Of a stretch of DNA of 64,000 nucleotides, positions 22,716 to 33,585 are shown one piece after another. Position 1 is the first letter of the stretch; the number at the start of each line of letters is the position of its first letter. The notes under the pieces were generated by a model, which saw only the letters and a list, made by a program, of their open reading frames with translations, ran no database searches and was not told the origin of the DNA. Both the position numbers and the translations under genes were made by a program. Source of the stretch: Blepharisma stoltei (Eukaryota; Ciliophora; Heterotrichea; Heterotrichida; Blepharismidae); assembly GCA_914767885.1 (NCBI GenBank), contig CAJZBQ010000002.1, positions 248,001-312,000 of the forward strand, read 5' to 3'.

Positions 22716-22880
22716 TTTCTATAGCTATAGATTCTGAGATGTGCTTCCATAAATAAAATAACATCTGTTAAAAATACGTATTCATTATCAAGTATGATTT
22801 CTAATCATTTTGCATTCATTCATTGATAAACTCCCTTTCAAAATTTATTTTAAATAAAACCGATTTTCTATTAATAAAAG

Positions 22881-25878
22881 ATGAGTGCCACATTATCAAC
22901 TCAATCATCAGGATATTTTTCTCGCCCTCAGTCTACCTCTCCATTCAAAAGAATTCACAATTGATCATCCCACGCTAGCTCCTCCAAACATATTCAGCCT
23001 GTCGAAAAAACTACAAAATCGTCTTCCAAAAATTTAAAGCAAGATTTCAACGATGATTTATCTTCCGACAAGCCACTTAGCGAAGCAGTTATGTTATGCC
23101 CTAAAGAAATTCTAGAAAATGAAGAAGATAATTCAGAGAATCCTAATGTAAATTATTTTTTCCAGAAAGGCAAAAAGCTAAGAATTAAAGGCGATTTTTT
23201 TAACGCTGTTAAAAGTTACAAAAAGGTCCTTTCATTTGATGAAGACCATTTTCCAAGCTTAATCAACTTAACTTTCCTAGGTTAGGAAGCAAGATATTTG
23301 TTAGTTTTAAAAAGTTATATGATTAAAATATATATCCAAATTTGCAATAGATATGCATATTTAATTTATAAAATTTTTGTTTTAGGATGCAAGCTACCTA
23401 TATTGAAAATATTAGCTAGAGATCTCACTATAATAATCATAACTTATTTTATCAAAATATTATTTTTAAAAACAATTTTTTCATAAAATAAATTTAATTT
23501 CGAACTTTTCCAATAGTTTTGCTAGCTAAAAAAGGTGAGTTAGGAATTTGCTATTTAAAGTTGGGATTGATAACTGAAGCCATCTCTACATTTGATTATG
23601 CAATAAAAATAAATGAAAATTCATTTATTCCTTATTTTAACAAAGCCCTTGCACATATTTATTTGCAGCAGTACAGTGAAGCTGTTAAATGTATGAACAA
23701 TGCATATATAATATTAAATGACAAAGCGCCTGAAGAGTTATTTAGAATAAGAGCATTAGCTTTATACCGGTCTGGTAAAATTGCTGCAGCATTAGACGAC
23801 ATTCAAAGAAATCATACCCCTTTAAAGCCTAAAAATTCCCAAATAGCAAGTACTTCTATAGAAATAGAAGAGAGAACATCTAATGAAAAAATTAATAAAA
23901 GCGTCAGAACAGAGCACGTAGAAAAGGAAAGAAGAGTTAATAGATCTTTTGACCAAATTTATGAAAAGCCAGTAATCTGGAAAATCCCACATACAATTAA
24001 AGACTTTGACACTAGAAGATTAAATACAAGGTCAGTCACCCCAAGCATGAAATCGCCGATGAGGAATAGAGAAATAAAAACTGTGACAAGGCCACAAACA
24101 AGGCAAAAACCTAAATTTTTCTTTGAAAGGAGAACTGAAAAACGGAAAAGCACAATCCAAAATGTAAGTCCTCGGGTATCTATAAAACAGTCTGAAATCC
24201 ATAGCCCTGCGAATTTTGATAAATGGTTTTCACCTATAAAAGTTCCTGAAAGCCAAGCAGAGCTCTTAAAAGAAGACGCTTCAGGCTGCTTCCATAATGA
24301 TTTATCATTTTCCCAAATAAAAGAAAATATTTTAAGAAATCACGAAATTCATAATAAAATCCAAGAAAAATTCAGCTTGCTACAAATTAAGCTTGAAGAA
24401 GACGCCAAAAAGCAAGTCGCAAAATTAAATGATGATTTTCTTCCTTTATTAACTAGCGGACTCTCTGAACAAAATATCCAGTCAATTAAAAAAGAATATT
24501 TAAAAGAAAAATCAAAGCGAAATTTCGAAGAAATCGACCAAATAATCAGAAATTTGAAATTTTTTGCAAGGTTTTCGAAAGAAGTAAGAATAAGCTTGTT
24601 GAAAATTTCTGAACTACATCATTATCATTCAGGAATGGTTATTTTTAAGCAAGGAGATCAAGGGGATATGATGTACGTGATCGTTAGAGGGTCTGTGTCT
24701 ATTGAAAAAACTACAGAGGAATTTGGCAATCAAAATATTGTTGTTAATTCTCTTTATGATGGGAGTCAATTTGGAGAGCTTGCATTGATAAATAGTATTA
24801 GATCAGAAGGACAAGTTAATGAAAGACTTGCAACTGTTATTACAAGTGAACCATCAGAGTTGATAAATAGTATTTAAATGAATAAATCCTGCTAATTATA
24901 AGAATTAATAGAAAAAATTATTTATATTATAAATATGATCCAATTTACTCATGAAGAATATCAATTCCCAAGCTCGAGTATAACAGAATCCTTTTAAATC
25001 AGCTTAAAAGCAATATGGAAGCCAAAATCATGTTTTTAAGCAAGCTTCCTTTATTTAAAGGAGTTGATCCAATCTTTTTAATCCCATTAGCAAGCAATAT
25101 TGAGCCAGTTACCTACGACTTCAACGAAGTAATTTTAGAAAAAGGCGAGCAGCCTAAAGGTCTTTATATCATTATGAAAGGTAACGCTGCTGTTATTACA
25201 GAAGGATACTCAGTCAAAGACCGTACAGGCAGCGAATTTGCCAACGTCAAAATAAGAAAACCATCCCCTAAGCCTTTCTATATGGGAAATATCAATCCTC
25301 CTGAAAAAGAAATCAAAAATAAAGACCCTCAAGTAGACCCTATAGAAAGACTAATAAATAAAGAAATTAACGATGCAGACGACAAAACCTGGGTAAAAAT
25401 CAACAAATTTGTATCAGAAGCCGACAAAGAATTAATTGGAAAAGAAAAATATTTATATAAAGACAGAATTTTATTTGCAGCTTTACAGACAAATGACTTC
25501 TTTGGAGGAAGATCTCTAATTGAAGGGGAAGTTCTCCACAATACAACGACAGATTATAGCATTGAAGCAAAAAAAGTTTCTATAGAGCCTTCAAAATTTT
25601 CAGTGGTAAATTATATTTAGGTCGCTCAGTCTTCGTCGTGTGAGGTTTTTATTATCACCAAAAATCAAGCTGGGTATTTAAATGAAAAAGTAGCTGACCA
25701 GATGAAAACTATTATACAGAAAAGCTATGAAGTAGACTGTCCGCCAGAGATTGACCCAGAAGTTATGGATAAGTTATTTACAAAATGGCAACAATTCAGG
25801 GTTGATTTAGTTGAAAATATTAGAAGAAATAATTATGTGGATCGAAGAAGGGCCGGTTTCCCATTTGTTAGAGCTTAG
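22881..25878 (+). CDS. TPR and dual cyclic-nucleotide-binding protein
   Basis: Removing inserts 23281-23525 and 24866-24960 and the 15-nt intron 25606-25620 gives 880 aa in one frame; an early TGA is Trp. Residues about 70-250 contain TPR-like helices (YFFQKGKKLRIKGDFFNAVK, then LGICYLKLGLITEAISTFDY). A charged linker leads to two cNMP-binding domains: FKQGDQGDMMYVIVRGS with GELALI near 550, and LEKGEQPKGLYIIMKG with FFGGRSLIEG later. No kinase or channel part is present, so it probably senses or scaffolds cyclic-nucleotide signals. The second domain has a long acidic/basic insertion and may not bind ligand. Confidence 0.8.
23281..23522. mobile_element. Degenerate C-rich-family MITE in TPR gene
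   Basis: TAG repeats at 23278-23280 and 23523-23525. Excision of 245 bp gives INLTFLAKKGELGICY in frame. The interior has the family core (ATGCAAGCTACC, TTAGCTAGAGATCTCAC), but the C-rich ends have decayed. Confidence 0.7.
24866..24960. mobile_element. Short AT-rich IES, 95 bp
   Basis: ATA occurs at 24863-24865 and 24958-24960. Excision at TA gives SELISIPKLEYNRILLNQ in frame, as expected at the end of a cNMP-binding domain. No long inverted ends. Confidence 0.7.
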
Positions 25879-25934
25879 TTCAAGAAACTGTTAAATAATT
25901 TATTTTAATTTAGAAAAATAATTAAATAATTATA

Positions 25935-26030
25935 ATGGATTGGCAAAATTGCTTTTGTCCTGCCAGACATTTAGTAGGTAAATTAAAGGATTTATTAGAA
26001 GATTTGAGAAATATTTCCAATTTTTTATAA
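25935..26030 (+). CDS. Possible very small protein
   Basis: ATG frame of 31 aa (MDWQNCFCPARHLVGKLKD...). It includes a 15-nt intron candidate in frame (GTAGGTAAATTAAAG), so spliced and unspliced forms would both be open. It lies between a gene end and a convergent gene. May be chance. Confidence 0.25.
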   Translation: MDWQNCFCPARHLVGKLKDLLEDLRNISNFL

Positions 26031-26100
26031 TTAAATTGAAGTAATGTTTTATATGATCATTAATTATCCTCTAAAAAGAGGCGCTTATGCATTTATTTAG

Positions 26101-27781
26101 TTACGCTTTAAATTTCTTTGCAGAAAAATACACTGGGCCAGATTTATTTCCCATTAACTTCTTATTCTCTTCATTTCTAAATCCATCACTTTCTTGTCCT
26201 CAAAAATTTGGATTTTGGGTCAAAAAATTCCCTGACTGCATCATTTTTCAATTCCCAGCAAAGCTTGATCTTATTGATTTATCAAAATTGCTGGCAAAAT
26301 GCTTTGGGGAGTTACATTTTATAATAGGCTTATCAATTTTATACTAATTGACCAAGAATAGCCCACTATGGAGCCATTCTTGGTCTGCCAGAAAAAATTT
26401 TGACAAAAAGATCCTAATCTGCCATTACCACTGAGTTTTGGTGTGTTTCCAAATTTTTGGGCAAGCCAAATGCAATAAAAAACATTGTTCTTTTGCGATG
26501 ATGCATTTGGCTTGTCAAAAAAATTTGGAAACACCAAAACTCAGTGGTAATGGCAGATTAGGATCTTTTCTGCCATTACCACTGAGTTTTGATGTTGCCA
26601 AATTTTTTTGACAAGCCAAAATGCATCATTGCAAAAGAACAATTTTTTTTATTGCATTTGGCTTGCCCAAAAATTTGGAAACACCAAAACTCAGTGGTAA
26701 TGGCAGATTAGGATCTTTTGTCAAAATTTTTTTCTGGCAGACCAAGAATGGCTCCTTAGTGGGCTATTCTTGGTCAATTAGTATATCTGCTTTGCTTGCC
26801 ACAAGCTGCTGAGGTAATGACTCAAGACGAAATGATAGCTTTTTAGCTATAGGGGAGCTTGGCTCTGTAAATTTTAGCTTCATAGAGATTGGAGTGTAAG
26901 ATAAGGCGCGCTCTTTATTAAATTTTGGAAACTGTGAATGAGGAGAGAATGTATTAGTTGTAACTGTGGGTATTTGAAAAGAAGGTTCGGAGAAGATTAA
27001 GATAAAAATATTTAAATATTGCGTGGCCATATGCGGCATCCCACTAGCCGGGCTGCCTTGACTCTAAAGAAAAGTGGCTTTCGCTGGGTGTGTATAAGGA
27101 CCCCCCCTCATTTGTCCGATTTTCTAGTCTTTTATCATTTGTCCATTTTTCTAGTTTTTTTTATAGGAAAAAAAAATTTTTTAGGACCTCATTTGTCCAA
27201 TTTTCTAGTCAAAATTTTGATAGAGAAAAAAAATTTTCAGGACCTCAATTGTCTCATTTTCTAGTTTTTTTAAAGTAAAAAACTAGAATTTAGGGCATTC
27301 GAAAAAATCCAAAAAAGACTAGAAAATTGGACAAATCATTTTTGACTAGATTTTGGGACAAATGAGGTCCTGAAAAAAAAAAATTCTTATAAAAAAAAGA
27401 CTAGAAAATTCGACAAATGAGGGGGGGGTCCTTACAACAGAGTGAAAACGGTGTAAGGTCCAAATAAATTTTTGACAAAACTAACCTAGCCAAAGAATCA
27501 GTTTCCATTGGTTAGAGCCACCCTCTGTAGGTCTCCCCGATAATCCAGATAGACAAAGACTATGTGAGAGGTAAAATCTTTTCCAGCTTACCTGCTCCAT
27601 AGGGAGTGCCTCGGAGCCGAATTTCCACCACTTAACCATTTTATTTCTATTCGGAGAAGGGATTTATTAAAATTTGTTGAGATGTTGCTTTATGGATTTT
27701 TGTTGGATTAATAAATTTATTAATCGGCTTTTCGCTGCCAGAAAATACGATGTTTGTTGGCTGATCAGTCCTTTGTGCCAT
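26101..27781 (-). CDS. Small unidentified protein with nested inserts
   Basis: Starts at ATG 27781 (MAQRTDQPTNIVFSGSEK). Removing 26996-27659 and 26342-26785 yields 190 aa ending in TAA at 26101-26103; TGA codes Trp twice near the end. The joined sequence passes NPFSEPSFQIPT at the first junction and SKADKIDKPIIK at the second. It is polar, lacks Cys pairs or membrane segments, and ends in a basic stretch (FSAKKFKA). No family was recognised. The total length becomes a multiple of three only when both inserts are removed, which supports the model. Confidence 0.65.
26342..26783. mobile_element. Long palindromic foldback element in a gene
   Basis: Perfect ends TACTAATTGACCAAGAATAG and inverse, flanked by TA at 26340-26341 and 26784-26785. 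The arms contain a further repeated palindrome (GATCCTAATCTGCCATTACC...) in several orientations. About 440 bp, able to fold along its full length. No frame. Confidence 0.8.
26996..27659 (-). mobile_element. Retroposon-like element, D type, with nested MITE
   Basis: Direct repeat TTCGGAGAAG at 26986-26995 and 27650-27659; exact removal (664 bp) keeps the host frame. Oriented minus: head AAATAAAATGGTTAAGTGG near 27640, tail AATATTTAAATATTTTTATC near 27000. TGGTTAAGTGG fits the pol III box A consensus. The element is split by a MITE at 27097-27434. Related pieces lie at 55375-55615 and 56345-56490. Confidence 0.75.
27097..27434. mobile_element. GGACCCCCC MITE, copy 1
   Basis: Ends AGGACCCCCCCTCATTTGTCC and inverse, flanked by TA. 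The interior repeats CATTTGTCC..ATTTTCTAGTC in both orientations. Almost identical to 32605-32939, suggesting recent spread. Inserted into a retroposon that itself sits in a gene. Confidence 0.85.
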
Positions 27782-28103
27782 TTTCAATAACCAATTACTT
27801 CAGATTACTTTTTATTACTTGCTGCTGCATTCATAATATGCAATTTAAGAGTTTTTATTTAATAAGCAAAATTTCTTTGAAATACAAACTCAAAAATAAA
27901 TAATAAATTAAAAATTAAAGTTTGTGATATGTATAAAATTTATTCTAAAATGTTGGACTGAAAATAAATTAAAAGAGGATTAAACATTTAAGAAGAATCG
28001 ATCGTGATAGTTTGATAAAAATTTGATTTAATAAAATTTAATATTGATATTCATCTCTTATAATTAATAAATTTTCATAGAAACTAGGGAGCTATGATAT
28101 TAA
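27782..28103. other. AT-rich intergenic spacer
   Basis: Contains the promoter side of the minus-strand gene and nothing else recognisable. Confidence 0.45.
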
Positions 28104-28483
28104 CTCCCCCCCCTCCGTGAGTGAACAAAAAAATTTTGTTCACTCACGGAGGGGGGTTAATTTTCTTTTTTAAAAAAATTTATATATAAATTTTATAAAA
28201 ATATTTTTTTTTCGAAATTTCAAAAAATCTAATTCGCAAAAATTGGAAAGCAAATTATTAATTTAATTTATAAAATTTATGTTTTTAAAAAGCAATTCGT
28301 TTAAAATTAAATAGAATTAGCTCTAGATTTCATTATACTAATTATCATTTATATATCAAAAAAAAATTTTTCATAAAAAATGTTTTCTATTAAAAACTTT
28401 TTGTTCACTCACGGAGGGTGGGTTTTTGGGCAAAAAATAGCGATTTTTCTAATGGTTTTGTTCACTCACGGAGGGGGGGGGAG
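28104..28483. mobile_element. C-rich TIR MITE, well preserved
   Basis: Left end CTCCCCCCCCTCCGTGAGTG, right end the inverse, flanked by TAA at 28101-28103 and 28484-28486. The left side also holds a small hairpin of the same GTTCACTCACGG motif; the right side shows the doubled end with GGTGGGTTTTTGGG. Best copy for a family consensus. Confidence 0.85.
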
Positions 28484-28486
28484 TAA

Positions 28487-28856
28487 GAATATTAGCAATA
28501 AAAATATCACAAAACATCAAATAATATTCTGATAAATTCATGCAATCTCTATATACTTTTCTAAAACACCAGAATTAATTTTACTGAATACGATATTTAT
28601 TTTATTTATAGGAATCTGACAAATTTTAATTTTGCCTAATAATTTCTTTAATGAGCTAATATTTATTAATTTCATTTACCATTATTCAAATTTCTGCTCT
28701 TTTCCTGAATTATTCTTTGTCTTTATCTCAAAATCATTTCTGCAGCTTATTAGCCTTGCTGTTCTCTTTTGTCCATTGATTTCTATTTTTTCATATGTTT
28801 CTGGCAATACAGACTATTCCATTTTTAGTATACTAAATGCTCTGTAATAAAAATAA
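28487..28856. other. Intergenic stretch, possible minus-strand remnant
   Basis: A minus-strand stretch of about 45 codons (LPETYEKIEINGQKRTARLI) follows an in-frame TAG after ATG. It may be a short gene remnant; evidence is weak. Confidence 0.25.
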
Positions 28857-29519
28857 ATGATAGAGTGTTTTGATGAAATCACAGAAATCGAATCTAGCCT
28901 ATTTTATCCCTCTGATAAAAAAGATTTTATAGATTCTGATGGCAGTAGGGTGATATTCATTGATTTATTAAGTCTATCAAGCCAGGAAGAAGATGTGAGA
29001 CTCACATAGGTACCGAGTATAGAAAAAGTCCCTTTAGAATTTGATGAGGAGTCACTTACTACCCATTTTATAGCGAAAAAGGCGGATAAGAAAAAAAAAT
29101 TTTAAAAAAATATATATGTTTTATTTGCAGTTAAATTAGAATGAGTTAAAGAATTTAGTCGATCTTCATATTGCAGTGATATCACATTAAATCCGCAGAT
29201 TTATGATATTTTATGAGACTATGATGCTGGAAAAACTAAGATTGAGCAACCAAATTCAAGAGACACAAAAATTATTATTCCAAGGGCACTTTTGACCCGA
29301 ACAGTAAAAAGGGAAATCGGGACATTGACGTATAGAGAACGGCAAGAAAAAATAAAAAAATACATTGAAAAAAGACGTAAAAGGTCATGAAATAAAAAAA
29401 TTGCTTATGACTGCAGAAAAAAGGTAGCCGATAATAGGCTCAGGGTAAAGGGAAGATTTGTGGCAAAAGATAAAGCGAGTGGTTATTTACATTTTGAGAA
29501 CAGTCTTTTTAAAAAATAA
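28857..29519 (+). CDS. CCT-domain protein
   Basis: ATG at 28857 opens MIECFDEITEIESS. A 15-nt intron (28995-29009, GTGAGACTCACATAG) joins QEED to VPSIEKV. The C-terminus carries a CCT motif: YIEKRRKRSWNKKIAYDCRK followed by KVADNRLRVKGRF, with Trp from TGA. CCT regions are known from plant CONSTANS/TOC1-like proteins, where they serve nuclear import and DNA or partner binding; they also occur in protists. One in-frame TAA at 29103-29105, within an A/T run, is not explained by any 15-nt intron. A tiny insert, sequencing error in the A-run, or decay are possible. Confidence 0.6.
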
Positions 29520-29713
29520 TAGTCTGGGATTGAAACACTACATTTTAGGTTTGATATTATTAAATTCTAAATTAATCAGAATTAAATTACGCCATATTTA
29601 AATAGTTCCATTCATTTTTTAAGTATGTTAAATACTGCGAATATTATTAGTTATATTATTTAACACAGATTATTTAGTGAATTATTTATTATTATGATGC
29701 TAATATATCAAAA

Positions 29714-31201
29714 TTACCCTTCAATTATTTTCTCTTGCCAAATTCTGCTCTCAATCAGCCACCTATCTTTCTGAAACTGTGTTATTCTTTCCAAAATCCT
29801 TTCAAAACTCTCTTCCCGCTCAGCATGAAATCAAATACTTTCCTTCTTTATATTTTCTTCAATCATTTCTAGCTCTTTCTCAATATTTTCAATTTCATTT
29901 TGCACAAATTCAATTTCTTTTATATATTTTTCACATTTTGATGGGTCTGAAGAATATCTTTGCTTATTTAATTTTCTATTAATAAGCAGCTCAAATTCAG
30001 AATATTTTTTCATCGTTTTCTTATAATCAAAAATTGCATTTCTCAACGCTTCTGTTTTTAATGATTCTTCTTTAAGATTCATCGTCAAATTTTTTAGCTC
30101 TTCATTCGGACTTTTTACTGACTGAGAAATTTCTTCTGTAATTCTTTCAAATTTTGCTGAGTCAGGAAAACTCATATTTTCCAAGTTTGCTTGTAAATTA
30201 TTTTGGGATTCTATAAGTGAAGAAAATGCAAGGTAAAATTGGTTTGTAGGCTCATATAGTAATGAAATTGCTTTGTCAACTGCAGCAAGCTCTTTGCTAA
30301 AAGGCTCGATTTTTCGTATTAAAATATAATTTAGCTTAGCTTCAAAGATAGAAATAATTTGATCAAAAGCGTCTTCAATATCAGCATATTGGAATTTATT
30401 AGTGGAAGCATCTAAATTATGCTGCTCAGTTACAAAAGTTTCATCTGGGCATTGTAAAAACAATTTAAATGGCAAACAACATTTCAAAATTGGATGTTTT
30501 CCTAGAATACTTAAATACATCTCAATCTCAATTCTTCTATTTTCTAAAAATTTTTTATTGCTGTTATTTAATATTGATTTTTCTGGCAAAGTAGGAATTG
30601 GCATTCCTTTATATCTTTCTCTTAAAATGCGGTTGAGCCATTCTAAATCACGAAACCTTCGTGTCACTTGAAATTGTTCTGTTTTTCACTTAGATTCAAT
30701 GCTGTAAACATAATATGACTGCACTCCAAGTCAGCCTTCTGAAACAATTGTAGCTTTTTTAACAAAAATTTTTACTTCATTAGTGTCTTTAAAATAATCT
30801 GACATTGATTTTGCTTCTGACTTCCTTAAAACTGAATTTTGAAGGTTTTTAGAAGATCCGTTGGATTTATAAAGAAAATCAATCTTTTCCTCACTCGATC
30901 CAAGACTATTGCCATTTGATAATTTTTCATACTTTTCCTCAGATTCATTACTGACGTTTTCTAATTCAATTTCTAATAGCGAGCCAATGATTTCTGTTTC
31001 ATCGTTTCTACCCTCTCCATTAGACAGAGAATCTACTTTATTCTCGAAATTTATCCCAGACAAAATTTCTTCTATTATTTTTTCAATAAATTCTGTGTTA
31101 AGAGGCTCTATTTCTTGATGCATATATTTAATAAAGCTATTACTTTCAGCTGCAGCAGTCATATAGAGCGATTGATCAATGCTGTGGGAAGTATCATCCA
31201 T
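29714..31201 (-). CDS. PX-domain sorting-nexin-like protein
   Basis: 495 aa in a single uninterrupted frame once four TGA codons are read as Trp. After an acidic N-terminal region, residues about 143-275 form a PX domain: VSEGWLGVQSYYVYSIESKW, VTRRFRDLEWL, then PTLPEKS and RRIEIEMYLSILG. The C-terminal 200 residues are long helices with BAR-like spacing. This is the layout of SNX1/2-type proteins, which bind phosphoinositides on endosomes and help retromer-type sorting. The 126-bp gap to the next gene upstream is typical of this compact genome. Confidence 0.8.
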
Positions 31202-31326
31202 ATTAATTTATTATAGATTTCAAATTGGGTTAATTTTTTAATAGCAAAAAAGGTATTATTAGTATAAGTCTATTTTTAAATAAATATGCAGTTTTAAATA
31301 ATTGGTTACCCTTTCAAATGTTTTAT

Positions 31327-32208
31327 TTAATTTGTATTGCTATCAATAATTCTTTGTCATTCGGCTCTGTTTTCTATGCAGTCATGCATCATTTTTTTGT
31401 AATCACTATCCAGCAAGATATAGTTCCTTGCAGGCTTATCAGGAAGGGCTATTGCTGCTCCGTTTTCATCGACTAATCCACCTGGCTGACTTTTTCTTGC
31501 CTTAATCTCTTCATTATATTTTTTCAGCTCAGCTAAATATTCATTATATCTCTCTTTCAGTTTATTTTTAATATAAAACTCTTTGACTACATCAGGAATT
31601 GATGAATTTCCTAATACAGCTATCGGCTCAATTGGTTTATGAAGATCTTCTTTACTCAATTTTCGTTTTTTTACAAGCTGCTCTCTATGAATTTTGTACT
31701 CAACCTTATTTCACATAGTCTTTCTAACAATCATGCTGGTCTTTTTCTCTAAAAATGCATGCCTTAACGTTCTTTGTATAAATAAAAGCCTATTTCTTCA
31801 CCACGCCATAAGCTGAAATAGTGTGTCACAAGTAACAGCTCTCTCAAAAACATCAATAACTCTATTTTTATATGCATTTTTAACAAAATTTAAATGGCAG
31901 TGAATAGGTTTTGATAAAATTTGGAGCCGCTTTACCGCCAAATTCACCCTGGCTGCTTTTGAAAGAATTTTAAATTTCCCGATATATGTACAAAGAATAA
32001 ATAGCTGCTTTAGCACTTTTTGTGATCTCATATGAAGATCTTTTCGATATTGGATTTTGCAAGTTATTTCTGTGTTTCAAGAAGCTACTACAAATAAAAT
32101 GATCCAAGTTTTAGCTATTTGAGAAATTTGATGGCGCTTGACTTTCATTATAAGTCGTCTTTGTTTATCTTCTATTTTATTTTGGATATCAATTCGTTTT
32201 TGATACAT
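31327..32208 (-). CDS. Basic helical protein of unknown function
   Basis: 293 aa from ATG 32208 with several TGA Trp codons; ends at TAA 31327-31329. The N-terminal half is a strongly basic helical array (KIEDKQRRLIMKVKRHQISQ, KNAYKNRVIDVFERAV). Later parts contain DVVKEFYIKNKLKERYNEYL and a conserved-looking NYILLDSDYKKMMHDCIE. No domain was recognised; basic IQ-like helices are suggestive of calmodulin or microtubule binding but lack a clear IQ motif. The frame is open upstream of the chosen ATG, so the start could be earlier. Confidence 0.6.
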
Positions 32209-32369
32209 TAGGTACTCTTTTTTTTTTTTGGCTTGGCTTATTCTCGCAGTTTCTATTTCTGATTTAATTTTATTTCTTATTATATAAAAATTTTGTTATT
32301 ATGATATTAGTAAATGCTTTTTTGTAATATAAATAAGAGATTGGCGGCCTACACAGCATGAACGTTTAA

Positions 32370-33177
32370 TTAGAAAAGAATAGTCAAATATATTTTATTT
32401 GATGGCTGATACTGTGCCATATCTTTATTTTGCTTAAAAATATCTGCAGCAGACTTGAATTTTTCTTGAGTTGATAAAATTGTGAGAGACTCAGGTCTCC
32501 TAAATCTTTGTGATGTACCAAACTGAAATGATGTTCCTCCAAGAGTGCTTAGTCCTATGTTATAGTAGCCAGGCCCTAGCTTTGGGCCTACACAATCTAT
32601 GGTAAGGACCCCCCCCTCATTTGTCCGATTTTCTAGTCTTTATCATTTGTCCATTTTCTAGTTTTTTTTTTATAGGAAAAAAAATTTTTTTAGGACCTCA
32701 TTTGTCCAATTTTCTAGTCAAAATTTTGATAGAGAAAAAAAGTTTTCAGGACCTCAATTGTCTCATTTTCTAGTTTTTTTAAAGTAAAAAACTAGAATTT
32801 AGGGCATTCGAAAAAATCCAAAAAGACTAGAAAATTGGACAAATCATTTTTGACTAGATTTTGGGACAAATGAGGTCCTGAAAAAAAAAATTCTTATAAA
32901 AAAAAGACTAGAAAATTCGACAAATGAGGGGGGGGTCCTTATAAACAGTTCTTCCACAGTCAAAAGCAGCTTGATATTCATTAAGTAGCCTTTCAACTTC
33001 ACTTCGACTCTGTATAAATATTACAATTTTTCTCTTAGGTTTTGATAGATTTAAATTAAAATCAGTAATGCTTTGAGATTTAGGGGTTCGCTCTGTTGAT
33101 GATTTAATTTTATAGAGCTCAGGAGTATTAGCAGGCTCCATAAAATTTTCTATGCTCAAAGAATTTCTTATCCCCAT
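32370..33177 (-). CDS. GPGY-motif protein, sperm-tail PG-rich type
   Basis: 156 aa after removal of 32605-32941 (337 bp): ECGRTVY-type sequence joins to TIDCVGPKLGPGYYNIG in frame. The motif LGPGYYNI...STLGGTSFQFGTSQRF matches the short PG-rich repeat of SHIPPO/ODF3-like proteins, which bind microtubules in cilia. The N-terminal part is polar and unassigned (KPKRKIVIFIQSRSEVERL). A ciliary role is reasonable in a heterotrich covered with cilia, but only one repeat is clear. Confidence 0.65.
32605..32939. mobile_element. GGACCCCCC MITE, copy 2, in coding sequence
   Basis: TA flanks at 32603-32604 and 32940-32941. Differs from 27097-27434 by only a few indels in A and C runs. Removing 32605-32941 restores the host frame. 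Confidence 0.85.
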
Positions 33178-33379
33178 TTTAAATATTTTTTCATTTTTTT
33201 TTTTATTTTTTTACTTCTAAAATTATAATATTTTAATACAATTTTCTAAGTTTTCCCGCGTTTTGCTCATTATCTAATTTTCTTCTTAAGTTCATTTATT
33301 TCCACTTTTCTCTTTAGATGTTCTTCATCAATTATATATAAAAAAACACACATGAATCTTCTTATAAAATTTCAATATC

Positions 33380-33585
33380 TATTATGAAAATGTGCTGGAT
33401 ATTAATGAGAAAAGAGTTAGAGTTCTGGGATATTCTTTAAAGTTTGATGGTGAATCGCTTATATCTTTTGTAGGCGCTGAGGGAGTATAAGGAAGTGATA
33501 TTTGCCTTTTTGATTTCATTACATATAGAATTATTTTTAGACATTCATTTGACTTCAGAATTCATTTTACTCACTAGTCATTTTA
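33380..33585 (+). pseudogene. Possible WD-repeat gene fragment
   Basis: YENVLDINEKRVRVLGYSLK followed by FDGESLISFVGAEGV, a TAA, then GSDICLFDFITYRI reads like part of a beta-propeller repeat. No start, and the frame ends quickly. A remnant at best. Confidence 0.3.

Noticed and set aside
22493-22764. Overlapping 60-85-codon open frames on both strands
   Set aside because: They are produced by the palindrome at 22502-22715; each mirrors the other and the same pattern recurs at 42298 and 50719.
30909-31118. Plus-strand frames inside the PX gene and similar shadows in other genes
   Set aside because: They lie opposite or out of phase with strongly supported proteins and show no motifs.
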